From CAZTZL01 sp964537715 (lineage in GTDB: Bacteria; Zhuqueibacterota; QNDG01; DSAB01), in contig CAZIAH010000022.1 in NCBI GenBank assembly GCA_964537715.1, forward strand, positions 1 to 43,313: a stretch of DNA of 43,313 nucleotides, read 5' to 3'. The notes beneath the pieces are model-generated. The model saw nothing but the letters and a program-made list of their open reading frames with translations, did not search any database and was not told where the DNA came from. Shown here one piece after another: positions 32,812 through 41,937 of the stretch (the stretch's first letter is position 1; each line of letters begins with the position of its first letter). Both the position numbers and the translations under genes were made by a program.

Positions 32812-33165
32812 ATGGAAAAACATGTAACCATACTCGGCGTTCTCTATATCGGTTTGAATATTCCTTTAATTATAGCGGCGGTTATCGTATTTATCGTACT
32901 CGCCGGGTCAGGGCTCCTTTCAGGGGATGTAAACGGCATTGCTTTCATGACGGGTCTGGCCACTGTGATTTTTTATTTTCTTATCATCCTGGCCATCCCC
33001 AGTATTCTGGGAGGAATCGGACTGCTGAAGCGGAAAAAATGGGCCAGAATTTTGGTGCTGATTTTGGGATGTCTGAATTTGCCGAGTATTCCTTTTGGAA
33101 CCGCATTGGGCGTCTATACGCTCTGGGTCTTAATTAAAGACGAAACCGTGGCGCTTTTTGAATAA
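32812..33165 (+). CDS. Small four-helix membrane protein, unknown
   Basis: 117 residues, almost all membrane: hydrophobic segments near 8-34, 42-70 (FMTGLATVIFYFLIILAIPS) and 78-108. The GLLKRKKWARILVLILGCL stretch is typical of small uncharacterised membrane proteins resembling DUF4064/DoxX-like four-helix bundles. The ribosome site GGAG is 8 bp upstream. It follows the second permease by 34 bp on the same strand and may be cotranscribed. I see no link that fixes its role. Confidence 0.65.
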   Translation: MEKHVTILGVLYIGLNIPLIIAAVIVFIVLAGSGLLSGDVNGIAFMTGLATVIFYFLIILAIPSILGGIGLLKRKKWARILVLILGCLNLPSIPFGTALGVYTLWVLIKDETVALFE

Positions 33166-33209
33166 TCTTCAATCCGTCGATAGATACAGAATGATCCCAC
33201 CATTTTAAA

Positions 33210-33238
33210 TTGACAATCAGCGATATTTTCTCTATATT
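33210..33238 (+). promoter_or_regulatory. Strong sigma-70 promoter for nadE
   Basis: TTGACA (33210-33215) and TATATT (33233-33238) are separated by exactly 17 bp, the best housekeeping-type promoter in the window. Start near 33245, about 60 bases before the nadE ATG. Confidence 0.75.
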
Positions 33239-33306
33239 TCTTAAAACTTTACCAGTTCAGTATTTGACTTACTACATCGGATTTTCCGATTTCACAGGGA
33301 TGATCG

Positions 33307-34950
33307 ATGAAAATCACGCTTGCTCAGCTCAATCCAACTATTGGAGATTTTTCGGGAAATCTTCAAAAAATAGAAGCGATCTATAAAAAAGCGCATCAGG
33401 ATCGATCCGATCTCATTGTGCTTTCTGAGCTCTATTTGACTGGCTATCCTCCACGGGACCTCCTGAACCGGCAGGATTTTATCCAAGACGCACAAAACGC
33501 CCTCGGTGAAGCAGAAAAGATTTCCAGACATTACCCGGAGATAGCTATTCTTTTGGGAACGATCCGACCCACGGAAAAACGGATTGGAAACGGTTTATAC
33601 AACTCGGCGGTACTGATACAGAACGGGGCGACCCGCTTTGAACAGCACAAGACACTGCTTCCCAATTACGATGTTTTCGATGAAGCGCGTTATTTTGATC
33701 CTTCGCCCCGAATCGAACCGTTCGATTTCAAAAACGAGCGTTTGGGAATCACCATTTGTGAAGATGCCTGGAACGATCCGCGACTGTGTCCTTCCAAAAT
33801 CTATTCGGAAAATCCAGTTCAAATCCTGGCGGACAAAGATACCACACTTTTTATCAATCTGTCTGCGTCTCCGTATTACATCGAAAAAGAAAAATTCCGG
33901 GTCCAATTGATCCAGAACCATGTCGAAACATTTCACAAACCTTTCATCCTGGTCAATCAAATCGGCGGCAACGACGAACTGATTTTTGACGGCAACAGTA
34001 CGGCCATCGATGGCAAGGGAAATTGTCTCGCAAGACTGTCCGCATTCAAGGAGGACACCGCAACCGCCGATTTGGACCATCCTGTTGAAAGTCACTCGAT
34101 TGAATTCCCGGAACGGATGGAATCGCTTTATCAGGCGCTTCTGCTCGGAATACGCGATTACATGCACAAGTGCAATTTTAAGAAATCCGTGCTCGGGCTC
34201 TCTGGCGGCATCGACTCTGCCCTGACCTGCCTTTTGGCTGCCGATGCCATCGGCCCGGAAAACGTGCTGGCCGTGGCCATGCCATCCCCTTATTCATCCG
34301 GAGAAAGCGTGGAAGATGCCGAACGCCTGACGAAAAATTTGAATGTCCGCTTTCAGATCATTCCCATCACATCGCTATATGAAACCTATTTGAAAACGTT
34401 CCAGAAACAGTTTAAGGGGCATTCGCAGGACATTACCGAAGAGAACATTCAGGCGAGAATCCGGGGAAACATACTTATGGCACTTTCCAATAAATTCGGA
34501 TACCTCACATTTTCCACGGGAAACAAGAGCGAACTCTCGGTCGGATACTGCACGCTCTACGGGGACATGAGCGGCGGTTTGAGTGTAATTGCAGATGTGC
34601 CCAAAACCATGGTTTACGAACTGGCCCGATACTGCAACCGGAATGGGGAACGCATTCCGCAGCGCATTCTTGACAAACCACCTTCCGCAGAACTGAAACC
34701 CGATCAAAAGGATCAGGACACACTCCCACCGTATGAAGTGCTGGATAAAATTCTTGAACGCTATCTGGATCAGGGAGTCTCGAAACAGGACATCTTAAGG
34801 GAAGGCATCGATAAAAAAAGCGTGGACTGGGTCATCCGCGCCCTCGGTAGAACCGAATACAAACGCCGTCAGATCGCTCCCGGATTGAAAGTCACGACCA
34901 AAGCATTCGGCATCGGCAGACGCATGCCCATCGCAGCAAAATATGAATAA
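33307..34950 (+). CDS. nadE: Glutamine-dependent NAD+ synthetase
   Basis: 547 residues, two-domain NadE. The N-terminal nitrilase-fold glutaminase (about 1-260) has the Glu41 (VLSELYLTGYPP), Lys115 (EQHKTLLPNYDVFDE) and Cys151 (GITICEDAW) triad that releases ammonia. The C-terminal synthetase domain (about 275-547) has the ATP pyrophosphatase P-loop SGGIDS at 299-304, then TGNKSELSVGYCTLYGDMSGG and KPPSAELKPDQKDQDTLPPY, which bind deamido-NAD and ATP. It makes NAD+ from nicotinic acid adenine dinucleotide with glutamine as nitrogen donor, in the cytoplasm. Size and motifs are complete. It is driven by its own promoter at 33210 and stands apart from the transporter genes. Confidence 0.96.
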   Translation: MKITLAQLNPTIGDFSGNLQKIEAIYKKAHQDRSDLIVLSELYLTGYPPRDLLNRQDFIQDAQNALGEAEKISRHYPEIAILLGTIRPTEKRIGNGLYNSAVLIQNGATRFEQHKTLLPNYDVFDEARYFDPSPRIEPFDFKNERLGITICEDAWNDPRLCPSKIYSENPVQILADKDTTLFINLSASPYYIEKEKFRVQLIQNHVETFHKPFILVNQIGGNDELIFDGNSTAIDGKGNCLARLSAFKEDTATADLDHPVESHSIEFPERMESLYQALLLGIRDYMHKCNFKKSVLGLSGGIDSALTCLLAADAIGPENVLAVAMPSPYSSGESVEDAERLTKNLNVRFQIIPITSLYETYLKTFQKQFKGHSQDITEENIQARIRGNILMALSNKFGYLTFSTGNKSELSVGYCTLYGDMSGGLSVIADVPKTMVYELARYCNRNGERIPQRILDKPPSAELKPDQKDQDTLPPYEVLDKILERYLDQGVSKQDILREGIDKKSVDWVIRALGRTEYKRRQIAPGLKVTTKAFGIGRRMPIAAKYE

Positions 34951-34991
34951 ATGCGATTCCGCCTTAGCAGAAGAGACAATTTTATTAATGC

Positions 34992-35063
34992 CATGGAGAT
35001 TGCTTCGTCGTCCCGAGATTCTGTTAAATAATTTAATGAATAATCGGGACTCCTCGCAAAGAC
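34992..35063. repeat. Dispersed repeat with TTGCTTCGTCG...CCTCGCAAAGAC ends
   Basis: The piece starts GGAGATTGCTTCGTCG, has a GTCCCGA (35010-35016)/TCGGGAC (35044-35050) stem, and ends TCCTCGCAAAGAC. From memory, sequences of the ATTGCTTCGTCG...CTCCTCGCAA(A/T)GAC type are scattered in many bacterial genomes, in noncoding positions. It fills the gap between the convergent nadE and DUF1848 genes. A degenerate CCGCC palindrome lies just before it (34957-34972). Confidence 0.6.
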
Positions 35064-35124
35064 AACCTTAAATTTCTTATAAATCTCTCTTAATAAAGAT
35101 ATGTGTCTGTCCATTTTCTTCTCA

Positions 35125-35949
35125 TCATTCCGGATAGGAGCCCTTCAACGATTCAAATTCTACTGGTCTGGCATAACAGTACAAACATCCACCCGGACAG
35201 GGATTGTACCAGCCAATATCCCAGCTTTCCGTACATCCGCACAACGCCCGCTGCCCTTTGGCCTTCATCTGTGAGGCCGGATATTGCTTGGGATGCAATT
35301 TGGTCAATAACTCCCCATCGATACATTTCGAAATGGGCATCCCATTCACACAGCATCCATGCACTTCCATACCCAGTTTACGAGATTGATCGACAATCCA
35401 GTCAAACTCTTTTTGCCATTGTGTTTTGGATAGAAGCACAGGTTCGATCCTGTGTTTCAAAAGCCGCTTGATCACTTTGGGATAGGATTCCATCCAGCTG
35501 ATCGTCACACCAGGAATGCCAAGCCGGCCCGCTGTCTGAATCACCTCTGTGAATCGATTCAGATTGGAATAGGATCCCCCATCCGGAAGTTTGAGATGCA
35601 CAATCGGATCGAATCGGACGCGGATTCTTCTGGGATCATCGAGAAACTTCACAAGATTCGGTAGTAAATCGAGCGATGTTTCCGTGGATGGAATATTGGG
35701 TTCCAGATAGGTTGCTCCCATTCCGGAAATGGTAAAGTGGAGGTAGATTTGATCATATTTCTGCAGTGTCGTTTTTAACTGATCGTGACCAAGCAGAGGT
35801 CGAGGATCTTTGCTCCAGAAAACAAGGGAATGTACTTTTTTAGGTGGACATTTTTTCTCGAGTAATTCAATTATTTTATTTGGGAAAAATCCTAAAAGTT
35901 CAATCCGCCGGCTAACAGAGATGACTCTTAATTCAGAAATATTTTGCAT
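35125..35949 (-). CDS. DUF1848 family protein (radical-SAM-like iron-sulfur protein)
   Basis: 274 residues. DUF1848 members begin ISxSRRxDIPxF and end in a Cys cluster. Here VISVSRRIELLGFFPNKI opens the protein and VFWSKDPRPLL follows at about 43-53. The C-terminal CGCTESWDIGWYNPCPGGCLYCYA (about 238-261) holds six Cys able to carry a [4Fe-4S] cluster. Family members are described as distant relatives of spore photoproduct lyase, with no proven reaction. The N-terminal Arg-Arg-Ile-Glu replaces the usual Arg-Arg-Thr-Asp. It lies 22 bp after the heptosyltransferase gene, likely in one transcript, though a functional link is not evident. No clear ribosome site precedes the ATG. Confidence 0.82.
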   Translation of the reverse strand: MQNISELRVISVSRRIELLGFFPNKIIELLEKKCPPKKVHSLVFWSKDPRPLLGHDQLKTTLQKYDQIYLHFTISGMGATYLEPNIPSTETSLDLLPNLVKFLDDPRRIRVRFDPIVHLKLPDGGSYSNLNRFTEVIQTAGRLGIPGVTISWMESYPKVIKRLLKHRIEPVLLSKTQWQKEFDWIVDQSRKLGMEVHGCCVNGMPISKCIDGELLTKLHPKQYPASQMKAKGQRALCGCTESWDIGWYNPCPGGCLYCYARPVEFESLKGSYPE

Positions 35950-35971
35950 GATACTAAAAATTCAAAGACAT

Positions 35972-37000
35972 TCAAGATAAAACATCACCAACAGCTTGAA
36001 GCACATCCTCCACAGTAATGGCCTTCATACATCGCATATCGTCACAAAAATCCCGATGGCATCGACTGCAATCGACTTCTTTATGAACGACACGATGGCC
36101 TTTTTCCTTTGAATAAGGAAACCAGATCTCCGGCTCCCCGGGGCCAAAAATACCGATGGTTCTGGTCCCCACGGCCGGAGCCAGGTGCATAGGTCCGCAG
36201 TCATTGGCAATAAAAAGATCGAACTGACTCAAGATCGACGCAAGCTGCCGGATCGACAACAATTTGGGGTCATTCGCCTGATAGCCACAATTCTGGATTA
36301 CAGAAGTGACGAGTGCTTCTTCACGCGGACCCATTGTAAAAAACAACTGTGCCTGATATTTTTCGATCAATCGCTTTCCCAATTCTCCAAACCGTTCGGG
36401 CAGCCAGCGTTTGGCCGGCCAACTCGCTGCCGGATGAATGCCGATGATGCGCTTTTTCAGATCATAACCCTGTTCTTGCAGGTACTTCTCTCCCCAATGA
36501 ATTTCTTCTTCTGTCAGAAAAAGTGCCGGATCGGAAACGATTTCTGCAATACCCAACGGCTTTAAATATTGCAAATGAAACCGGATTGCTGATTTTGACT
36601 TTCCGTCATCTCTGATGCGATGTGTATAGAACAGCTTTCTCCCCCGGAAATCCCCGCCGATACGGTATCTCGCGCCGCTGAGAAAAGAAAACCAGGCAGA
36701 CCGCGGATTGCCAAACAAATCGATGGATAGATCGAAATGCGTCTTCATCATTTGTCTCAGCACTCGTATTTGGCTTATCAAAGAGTTTGGATCATAGGAC
36801 AAAATCGTATTCACATCGGGATGATTTTCAAGAAGGGAATGATAAGGCGACTCGGCAAGATAGGTGATGTGAATATCCGGCCGATTCTTCCTGATCGCAC
36901 GAACAAGGGGGATCGTTAAAATGACATCGCCCATAAAACGCAATCTCGAAACGAGAACGGACTGAATTTCATTCAAAGAAATGTTCGGATTAACAGACAT
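35972..37000 (-). CDS. Family 9 glycosyltransferase (ADP-heptose:LPS heptosyltransferase type)
   Basis: 342 residues from ATG 37000. GAAGAG lies 6 bp upstream, whereas a GTG two codons earlier has no spacing. GT-B fold of the WaaC/WaaF/GT9 type: VLVSRLRFMGDVILTIPLVRAI at the N-terminus, GIHPAASWPAKRWLPERFGEL (about 193-213) in the nucleotide-sugar domain, and NDCGPMHLAPAVGTRTIGIFGP (about 268-289). A Cys-rich segment, CSRCHRDFCDDMRC (about 312-325), fits the C-terminal pattern of this family. It would transfer heptose, or a related sugar, to the lipopolysaccharide core at the inner membrane, evidence for an LPS-type outer membrane. First gene of a two-gene unit with the DUF1848 gene. Confidence 0.88.
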   Translation of the reverse strand: MSVNPNISLNEIQSVLVSRLRFMGDVILTIPLVRAIRKNRPDIHITYLAESPYHSLLENHPDVNTILSYDPNSLISQIRVLRQMMKTHFDLSIDLFGNPRSAWFSFLSGARYRIGGDFRGRKLFYTHRIRDDGKSKSAIRFHLQYLKPLGIAEIVSDPALFLTEEEIHWGEKYLQEQGYDLKKRIIGIHPAASWPAKRWLPERFGELGKRLIEKYQAQLFFTMGPREEALVTSVIQNCGYQANDPKLLSIRQLASILSQFDLFIANDCGPMHLAPAVGTRTIGIFGPGEPEIWFPYSKEKGHRVVHKEVDCSRCHRDFCDDMRCMKAITVEDVLQAVGDVLS

Positions 37001-37031
37001 TTTCACTCTTCATTTTAGGACACTGCAATTT

Positions 37032-37060
37032 AAAAAAAAAGCCTCTTCTTTCAAAGAGGC
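37032..37060 (-). terminator. Rho-independent terminator of the trpR-trpB unit
   Basis: GCCTCTT (37041-37047) pairs with AAGAGGC (37054-37060). On the minus strand nine T follow, and on the plus strand five T follow, so it may work both ways. It lies about 80 bp beyond the trpB stop and just upstream of the heptosyltransferase gene. Confidence 0.88.
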
Positions 37061-37092
37061 TTTTTCAACAATGATAATTCAGTAAACGGTCA

Positions 37093-37108
37093 TCCCGACG
37101 CTTCGGGA
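37093..37108. repeat. Short palindrome TCCCGA-CGCT-TCGGGA
   Basis: A perfect 6-bp stem with a 4-base loop between the trpB stop and its terminator. The stem is the same (TCCCGA/TCGGGA) as inside the dispersed repeat at 34992-35063, so both may belong to one repeat family. Confidence 0.5.
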
Positions 37109-37139
37109 CGGTTTGAAGATCAATCAACTCGAATAACCA

Positions 37140-38501
37140 TTATCCTTCAACTTTGGGTAACTTGGCTAAACTTTCTTTGATTTTTTCTTCAGGATATTCA
37201 TAATCTTCCAGTTCACCGCCCAGATACCTCTGATAGGCAACCAGATCAAAATGGCCGTGACCGCTGTTGTTAAAGACGATCACTTTGGATTCGCCGCTCT
37301 CCTTGCATTTCAGGGCTTCATCCATGGTCGCGCGGATTGCATGGGCGGTTTCCGGTGCCGGGATGAATCCTTCGGCGCGGGCAAAACTAATTGCTGCTTC
37401 AAAAACTGTGTTTTGATGATATGCGATTGCATCAAGTAATCCTAGCTCATAAAGGTGACAAATAATAGGTGCCATACCATGATAACGAAGACCACCTGAA
37501 TGGATTGGAGCAGGAATAAAATCATGTCCAAGTGTGTACATCTTAATCAAAGGCGTTGTACAGGCTGTGTCTCCAAAATCGTACCGGTACAGGCCTTTGG
37601 TCATAGTGGGACAAGCTGTTGGTTCCACGGCAATAATTTTTGTCTTCTTTTTATCGACAATTTTATCACGGACAAATGGTATTGCAAAACCAGCAAAATT
37701 GGATCCTCCACCAATACAGCCAATAACCACATCGGGATAATCACCAACTTTTTCAAATTGTTTTTTTGATTCTAAACCAACGACAGTTTGGTGAAGCAAT
37801 ACATGATTCAGAACGCTACCCAGAGAATATTTGGTATCCTCATTTTGTGCGGCTACTTCCACGGCCTCGCTGATGGCAATTCCCAAAGAACCCGGAGAAT
37901 CTGGATCCTGTTCCAGAATTTTTCTTCCTGCGTTCGTTTCGGAACTCGGACTGGGAACACACTTTGCTCCCCAGGTCTCCATCATGATTCGGCGATACGG
38001 TTTCTGATCATAGCTGATCCGGACCATATAAACCTTGCATTCGATATTGAAAAGATTGCATGCAAAAGAGAGGGCGCTTCCCCACTGTCCTGCCCCTGTT
38101 TCCGTCGTGATGCGCTTCACCCCTTCTTTTTTATTATAATAAGCCTGTGCCACTGCAGTATTGGGTTTATGGCTTCCCGGAGGGCTGACACCTTCCCACT
38201 TGTAATAAATTTTGGCTGGCGTATCCAGTGCTTTTTCCCAGCGATACGCCCGAACCAAAGGAGAGGGTCTCCATAATTTGTAAACGTCCTGGATTTCTTC
38301 GGGAATGTCGATAAAGCGTTCCTGGCTCACTTCCTGCATGATTAGTTCCATAGGAAACAGCGGTGCCAGATCATTCGGCCCGATGGGCTGTCCCGTACCG
38401 GGATGAAGTACTGGCGGCAAGGGTTTGGGAAGATCCGCTTGAATGTTGTACCACTGTGTCGGAAGCTCTTTCTCTGAAAGTTGAATTTTTACCTCGCTCA
38501 T
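37140..38501 (-). CDS. trpB: TrpB2-type tryptophan synthase beta chain
   Basis: 453 residues, the longer TrpB2 class (TrpB-like PLP enzyme), not the TrpB1 that pairs with TrpA. It condenses serine and indole to tryptophan with PLP. Marks are WRPSPLVRAYRWEKAL (about 77-92), the Schiff-base Lys112 in SPPGSHKPNTA, ETGAGQWGSAL (about 134-144), GCIGGGSNFAGF for PLP phosphate, the long HSGGLRYHGMAP region typical of TrpB2, and a terminal VFNNSGHGHFDL. No trpA or other trp genes lie nearby. TrpB2 is thought to salvage indole or act alone. An AAGGAGGG ribosome site 7 bp upstream lies within the end of the TrpR-like gene, so the two are coupled. Confidence 0.93.
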   Translation of the reverse strand: MSEVKIQLSEKELPTQWYNIQADLPKPLPPVLHPGTGQPIGPNDLAPLFPMELIMQEVSQERFIDIPEEIQDVYKLWRPSPLVRAYRWEKALDTPAKIYYKWEGVSPPGSHKPNTAVAQAYYNKKEGVKRITTETGAGQWGSALSFACNLFNIECKVYMVRISYDQKPYRRIMMETWGAKCVPSPSSETNAGRKILEQDPDSPGSLGIAISEAVEVAAQNEDTKYSLGSVLNHVLLHQTVVGLESKKQFEKVGDYPDVVIGCIGGGSNFAGFAIPFVRDKIVDKKKTKIIAVEPTACPTMTKGLYRYDFGDTACTTPLIKMYTLGHDFIPAPIHSGGLRYHGMAPIICHLYELGLLDAIAYHQNTVFEAAISFARAEGFIPAPETAHAIRATMDEALKCKESGESKVIVFNNSGHGHFDLVAYQRYLGGELEDYEYPEEKIKESLAKLPKVEG

Positions 38502-38504
38502 GCC

Positions 38505-38810
38505 TTACCCTCCTTGGTTGTTTTGTTTTTCTAGGTATCGATTTGAAATAGAATTTCGATTCTTAACAATTTTCGATCCCCGCGTTATTTTGCAGAGACT
38601 GATTCTAAGATCGGAAGCGATCTTTCGCTGCGGAATTCCCTGTTTCAGTCTTTTCATCAATTCCCAGCGAAGCGCCAGATTCCGAATTTCGGATGATGTT
38701 AAAATCTCATGAAAAAACTGGTCCATTTCATCGTGATCGCGAATCGACGAAAATACAGAAACAATATCCTTTTGGGAGACAAAAATATGCGGACTTCTGT
38801 TTCTATTCAT
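38505..38810 (-). CDS. trpR: TrpR-family repressor
   Basis: 101 residues of the Trp repressor superfamily (TrpR/YerC type). The core MDQFFHEILTSSEIRNLALRW (about 29-49) matches the FFxxILTxxEIxxLxxRW helix. KRLKQGIPQRKIASDLRISLCKITRGS (about 53-79) is the helix-turn-helix, ending in the ITRGS of true TrpR rather than the ISR of YerC. A basic Asn-rich tail follows. It lies 3 bp upstream of trpB (TrpB2), so I infer a tryptophan-responsive, self-controlled operon. The ATG has no ribosome site and lies 6 bp after a -10 element, suggesting a leaderless mRNA. A later start at Met29 is unlikely because it would cut the N-terminal arm. Confidence 0.82.
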   Translation of the reverse strand: MNRNRSPHIFVSQKDIVSVFSSIRDHDEMDQFFHEILTSSEIRNLALRWELMKRLKQGIPQRKIASDLRISLCKITRGSKIVKNRNSISNRYLEKQNNQGG

Positions 38811-38816
38811 AGATGC

Positions 38817-38845
38817 AATATAACAAAAATAATGACATTTTCCAA
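38817..38845 (-). promoter_or_regulatory. Sigma-70-type promoter of the trpR-trpB operon, possibly leaderless
   Basis: On the minus strand TTGGAA (38845-38840) and TATATT (38822-38817) are 17 bp apart. The ATG of trpR begins at 38810, where transcription itself should start. A classical trp operator palindrome (GTACTAGTTAACTAGTAC type) is not seen. Confidence 0.5.
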
Positions 38846-38875
38846 TACTTTACATCTATTATTTAAATAATGTTT

Positions 38876-41800
38876 TTATTTTTTGGGAGCGATAAATGTT
38901 TTCTTAATCTTTAATTCTTTTCGAACCACAGCCAAATTAAATGTAATTTGCGGCTCGTTAGGAGTTAAAACGATACTGAACTCTTTCTGTTTTGGAATTA
39001 CTCTTTCAGGCAACCAAGCAGAATCAATCCTAATGGAATAATAACCTGGCAATAAGTCGGTTAACTCAAAATTGCCCTCTTGGTCAGTATAGATTTCCCA
39101 TCTTTGGTTTTGATCATTTTGAATAACCAATTTGATTCTATACATAGCACTTTCATCCATATCGTGCCGTGAATTTTGATTTTGATCTAAAAATACAGTC
39201 CCATTGAACGAACAGATTGAAGTAACAGGAATACGGAGAAAGATCACAGATCCCTTTTGTAATGTTATTGTTGAAGGTGGCTCTTGAATCAAATTTAAAT
39301 AAGCAGGCAAAGTCACCCGATCAATATAAAAGGGATATTCTCCAATTTCCATGGCTTGAAATTCAAATCTACCTTCAGTATCAGTTATGGCATCTTCATT
39401 CTCTATAAAAAGTAAAATTTGTGGTACGCCTGGTTCATCAGAATCTCTAATACCATTCATGTTTCTATCAATAAACACTTCACCATGAACACGGCCTTTT
39501 GTTTTCAGGAAAGGCAAAGGCAGATCAAATCGAGGAATAGTATTGGCGCAAAAGGATACCCAAACTTTCCAACTGTTTTCATAATCACTATATTCGGAAG
39601 TATATTTGCCAAGTTCAAATATTACCTGGTAGTTTTTGCCAAAGGGGTGGATCTCAAATTGAGAACGTATACCCATAGAACTCACATTCTTCTCTTTAAA
39701 ACCATTTTCCCAATCAATCTGCCATACTTTTCCATTTTTCATGAAGAAACCCAAAGAAATACTCCGAAATCCAAAATCAACATCAAAACCATCAATTATC
39801 CCTAAAGGACTCTCATCGATTCGCATCCATCTCCGTTCAATACGGAATCTCAGCCTTTTTAAATAAGAAATCCAGCTTGCCTGGTATTCATACTGTGTTT
39901 TCACCTGATTATAATATGGATAATATGTATCTGCTATTCTGAAACCCAGTATAGGCAATCCAATTCTCCAATACTGGTGAAATTGAATATCTGTTTTTGC
40001 AAGCAATAGCCTTCCGCCGTCTATAAATTTCATATCCGATTGTCCATAACTACCGAGCAAGGATATCCTTTTCCCCAATTTGAACATACTCCGGATTTTA
40101 AATTCTGAAATATTGGCTGAAGAATCATTTTCCAAAGTCAACCATTCCTGCTTGTATACATGATAACTTCCCCAGAAATAGAAAGATGACAGCGGAATCC
40201 ATTGCGCGTTGACAATAACTCCACTTTTTCCCTGATCAGCACCATTAAAAAACGATTCTGCCCAATGTACACATCCTAGTATCTGTATTGATTTTGTTTT
40301 AAAATTAGACCGAAACTGCATAGCGCTGCCGGATCGTACACCACTTTTTTCAGGCAAAGTATATCCGCCCAGCATATCGATGTTAAAATTAGAAGATGCA
40401 TGGTATTCCGTTCCCATCGTGATAACTTGCGATGAATCCTTTTGCATATAATTAGTTGAGCCATTTAAATTATCAGAAAGTCGGAATCCAAGTTCTGCAT
40501 TGGTAAAGCTTTCGTCGCTGAATATGCGCTTCCCTCGGAAAAAATGAAAATTTGTATTTTCGCTTAAACGATATCCCACTTGAAAACCACGGCTGAGATC
40601 TCCCAAAGGTTGAAGATCATTGTTCAATAAACTGCTTCGATAACTTAGAAGTGGGTTTTCTCTAAGAACCACATCACCTGAAGTGATACTCCATCGCTTC
40701 CCTTGTAAATGCACTTTATAATGATCTGTAAAATAAGTGATTTCTTGACCAACCGGAGCAGAGTAGGAACGTTGTATAAATTCCATTTGCGCTGTATAAT
40801 TAGCCATCTCCACAACCCCAGTACGAACATAGAGTGCCATATTGGGATACCGATCTTTTTCTAATCGATTGGCAATCAGACCGATACTGACTGGAAATAT
40901 CGGACTCAAAGATCTTGATATTTTTTTTCTGACTGGAAGCACAGTAACACGTGTTATCGTTTCTAATGCACCCTTTTCCTGTCTGGCCATTGATGTTTCG
41001 CTCACTGTAATTAATGCACGTGTCTCGTAACCCATTTTTTGAGAAGCACGAAACAGTAAATTTAAGATTTCTATTTCCTCTTGAGTAAATGTAGAACTAT
41101 CACTCCATTGAAACAGTAACTCATCCATTCTCTCTCTTTTTAATGAGGCTTTCAGATGAATCAAGCTACTGGATTTAGCCGGAGCTGTTTTAGGAACTCT
41201 GTATCGCAAATGAACAACACTACTTTCGCGCGGCCAGAGAATAATGCGATTGTCCAAACCAATAAGGTTCCAATTTGAAGGCAATTGAGCATTCAAATAG
41301 ATGGTATCAATGACGTTTCCTTCATTTTTAAATATATAACTTTGAGTTTCGACTTCTCCAGGAGATACAAATTTATCTTCAGTAAACGATAGTAACTTGA
41401 CGGAATGTTTCTGATTAATATTGATTTGAGTAACCGAAGTATCTACAAAAGATTCCCATTTGGTAATTAAACCTAGATAATAGACACGATCCGCCGTCAC
41501 GCTTTTAGGAACAGCGATGGTGATCCTTACCTTTTCGTTTTTCTGTGCTTTTACTAAATGAGGGCTATGAAAAGTGATCAACTCCCAGTCAGGAGGTTTG
41601 ATAACTTCAAAATCCAATGGCAAATCAACTTTGGAATCGTTAAAAACAACAAAACTGAACGATGGAAATGTATTTGGGTCAACTGAACGTACTGAAGGTG
41701 GTTTGATGAGTAACGAAACATCCTTCCCTATCGATTTATCCTCTAATGGAATATTTTCTGCCCACGATATCCTTTTAAATCCCATATCATCTTTAGAAAA

Positions 41801-41902
41801 TCGATAAAAAGAGTCGGTTATTTCTGAATGTACCGAAATACTGTTCAGAAACAAAATACTAAGAATTGGAATCAGACCCTTTTTTCCGATAATTTGAAAC
41901 AT
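38876..41902 (-). CDS. Usher-like outer-membrane barrel with NEW3 and SdrD-like domains
   Basis: 1008 residues. Signal peptide about 1-26. Two NEW3/COG1470-like Ig domains (about 45-150 and 165-255: DFEVIKPPDWELI, LPSNWNLIGLDNRI) precede a long region of alternating amphipathic strands (about 290-795), e.g. the KVHLQGKRWSITSGDVVL hairpin resembling usher strands. Two SdrD/Cna-B-like domains end the protein (about 800-880, DRNMNGIRDSDEPGV; 895-985, DQNQNSRHDMDESA), followed by a Lys-rich tail. The order of a chaperone-like gene, two small secreted proteins and this barrel matches chaperone-usher pilus loci, especially alternate types whose ushers carry C-terminal Ig-like domains. Sequence similarity to PapC/FimD is not evident by eye, so 'usher-like' rests on size, barrel and context. 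Confidence 0.7.
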   Translation of the reverse strand: MFQIIGKKGLIPILSILFLNSISVHSEITDSFYRFSKDDMGFKRISWAENIPLEDKSIGKDVSLLIKPPSVRSVDPNTFPSFSFVVFNDSKVDLPLDFEVIKPPDWELITFHSPHLVKAQKNEKVRITIAVPKSVTADRVYYLGLITKWESFVDTSVTQININQKHSVKLLSFTEDKFVSPGEVETQSYIFKNEGNVIDTIYLNAQLPSNWNLIGLDNRIILWPRESSVVHLRYRVPKTAPAKSSSLIHLKASLKRERMDELLFQWSDSSTFTQEEIEILNLLFRASQKMGYETRALITVSETSMARQEKGALETITRVTVLPVRKKISRSLSPIFPVSIGLIANRLEKDRYPNMALYVRTGVVEMANYTAQMEFIQRSYSAPVGQEITYFTDHYKVHLQGKRWSITSGDVVLRENPLLSYRSSLLNNDLQPLGDLSRGFQVGYRLSENTNFHFFRGKRIFSDESFTNAELGFRLSDNLNGSTNYMQKDSSQVITMGTEYHASSNFNIDMLGGYTLPEKSGVRSGSAMQFRSNFKTKSIQILGCVHWAESFFNGADQGKSGVIVNAQWIPLSSFYFWGSYHVYKQEWLTLENDSSANISEFKIRSMFKLGKRISLLGSYGQSDMKFIDGGRLLLAKTDIQFHQYWRIGLPILGFRIADTYYPYYNQVKTQYEYQASWISYLKRLRFRIERRWMRIDESPLGIIDGFDVDFGFRSISLGFFMKNGKVWQIDWENGFKEKNVSSMGIRSQFEIHPFGKNYQVIFELGKYTSEYSDYENSWKVWVSFCANTIPRFDLPLPFLKTKGRVHGEVFIDRNMNGIRDSDEPGVPQILLFIENEDAITDTEGRFEFQAMEIGEYPFYIDRVTLPAYLNLIQEPPSTITLQKGSVIFLRIPVTSICSFNGTVFLDQNQNSRHDMDESAMYRIKLVIQNDQNQRWEIYTDQEGNFELTDLLPGYYSIRIDSAWLPERVIPKQKEFSIVLTPNEPQITFNLAVVRKELKIKKTFIAPKK

Positions 41903-41937
41903 AATTCTAAATCAGGTATTTAAAAAATGGGATTTTT

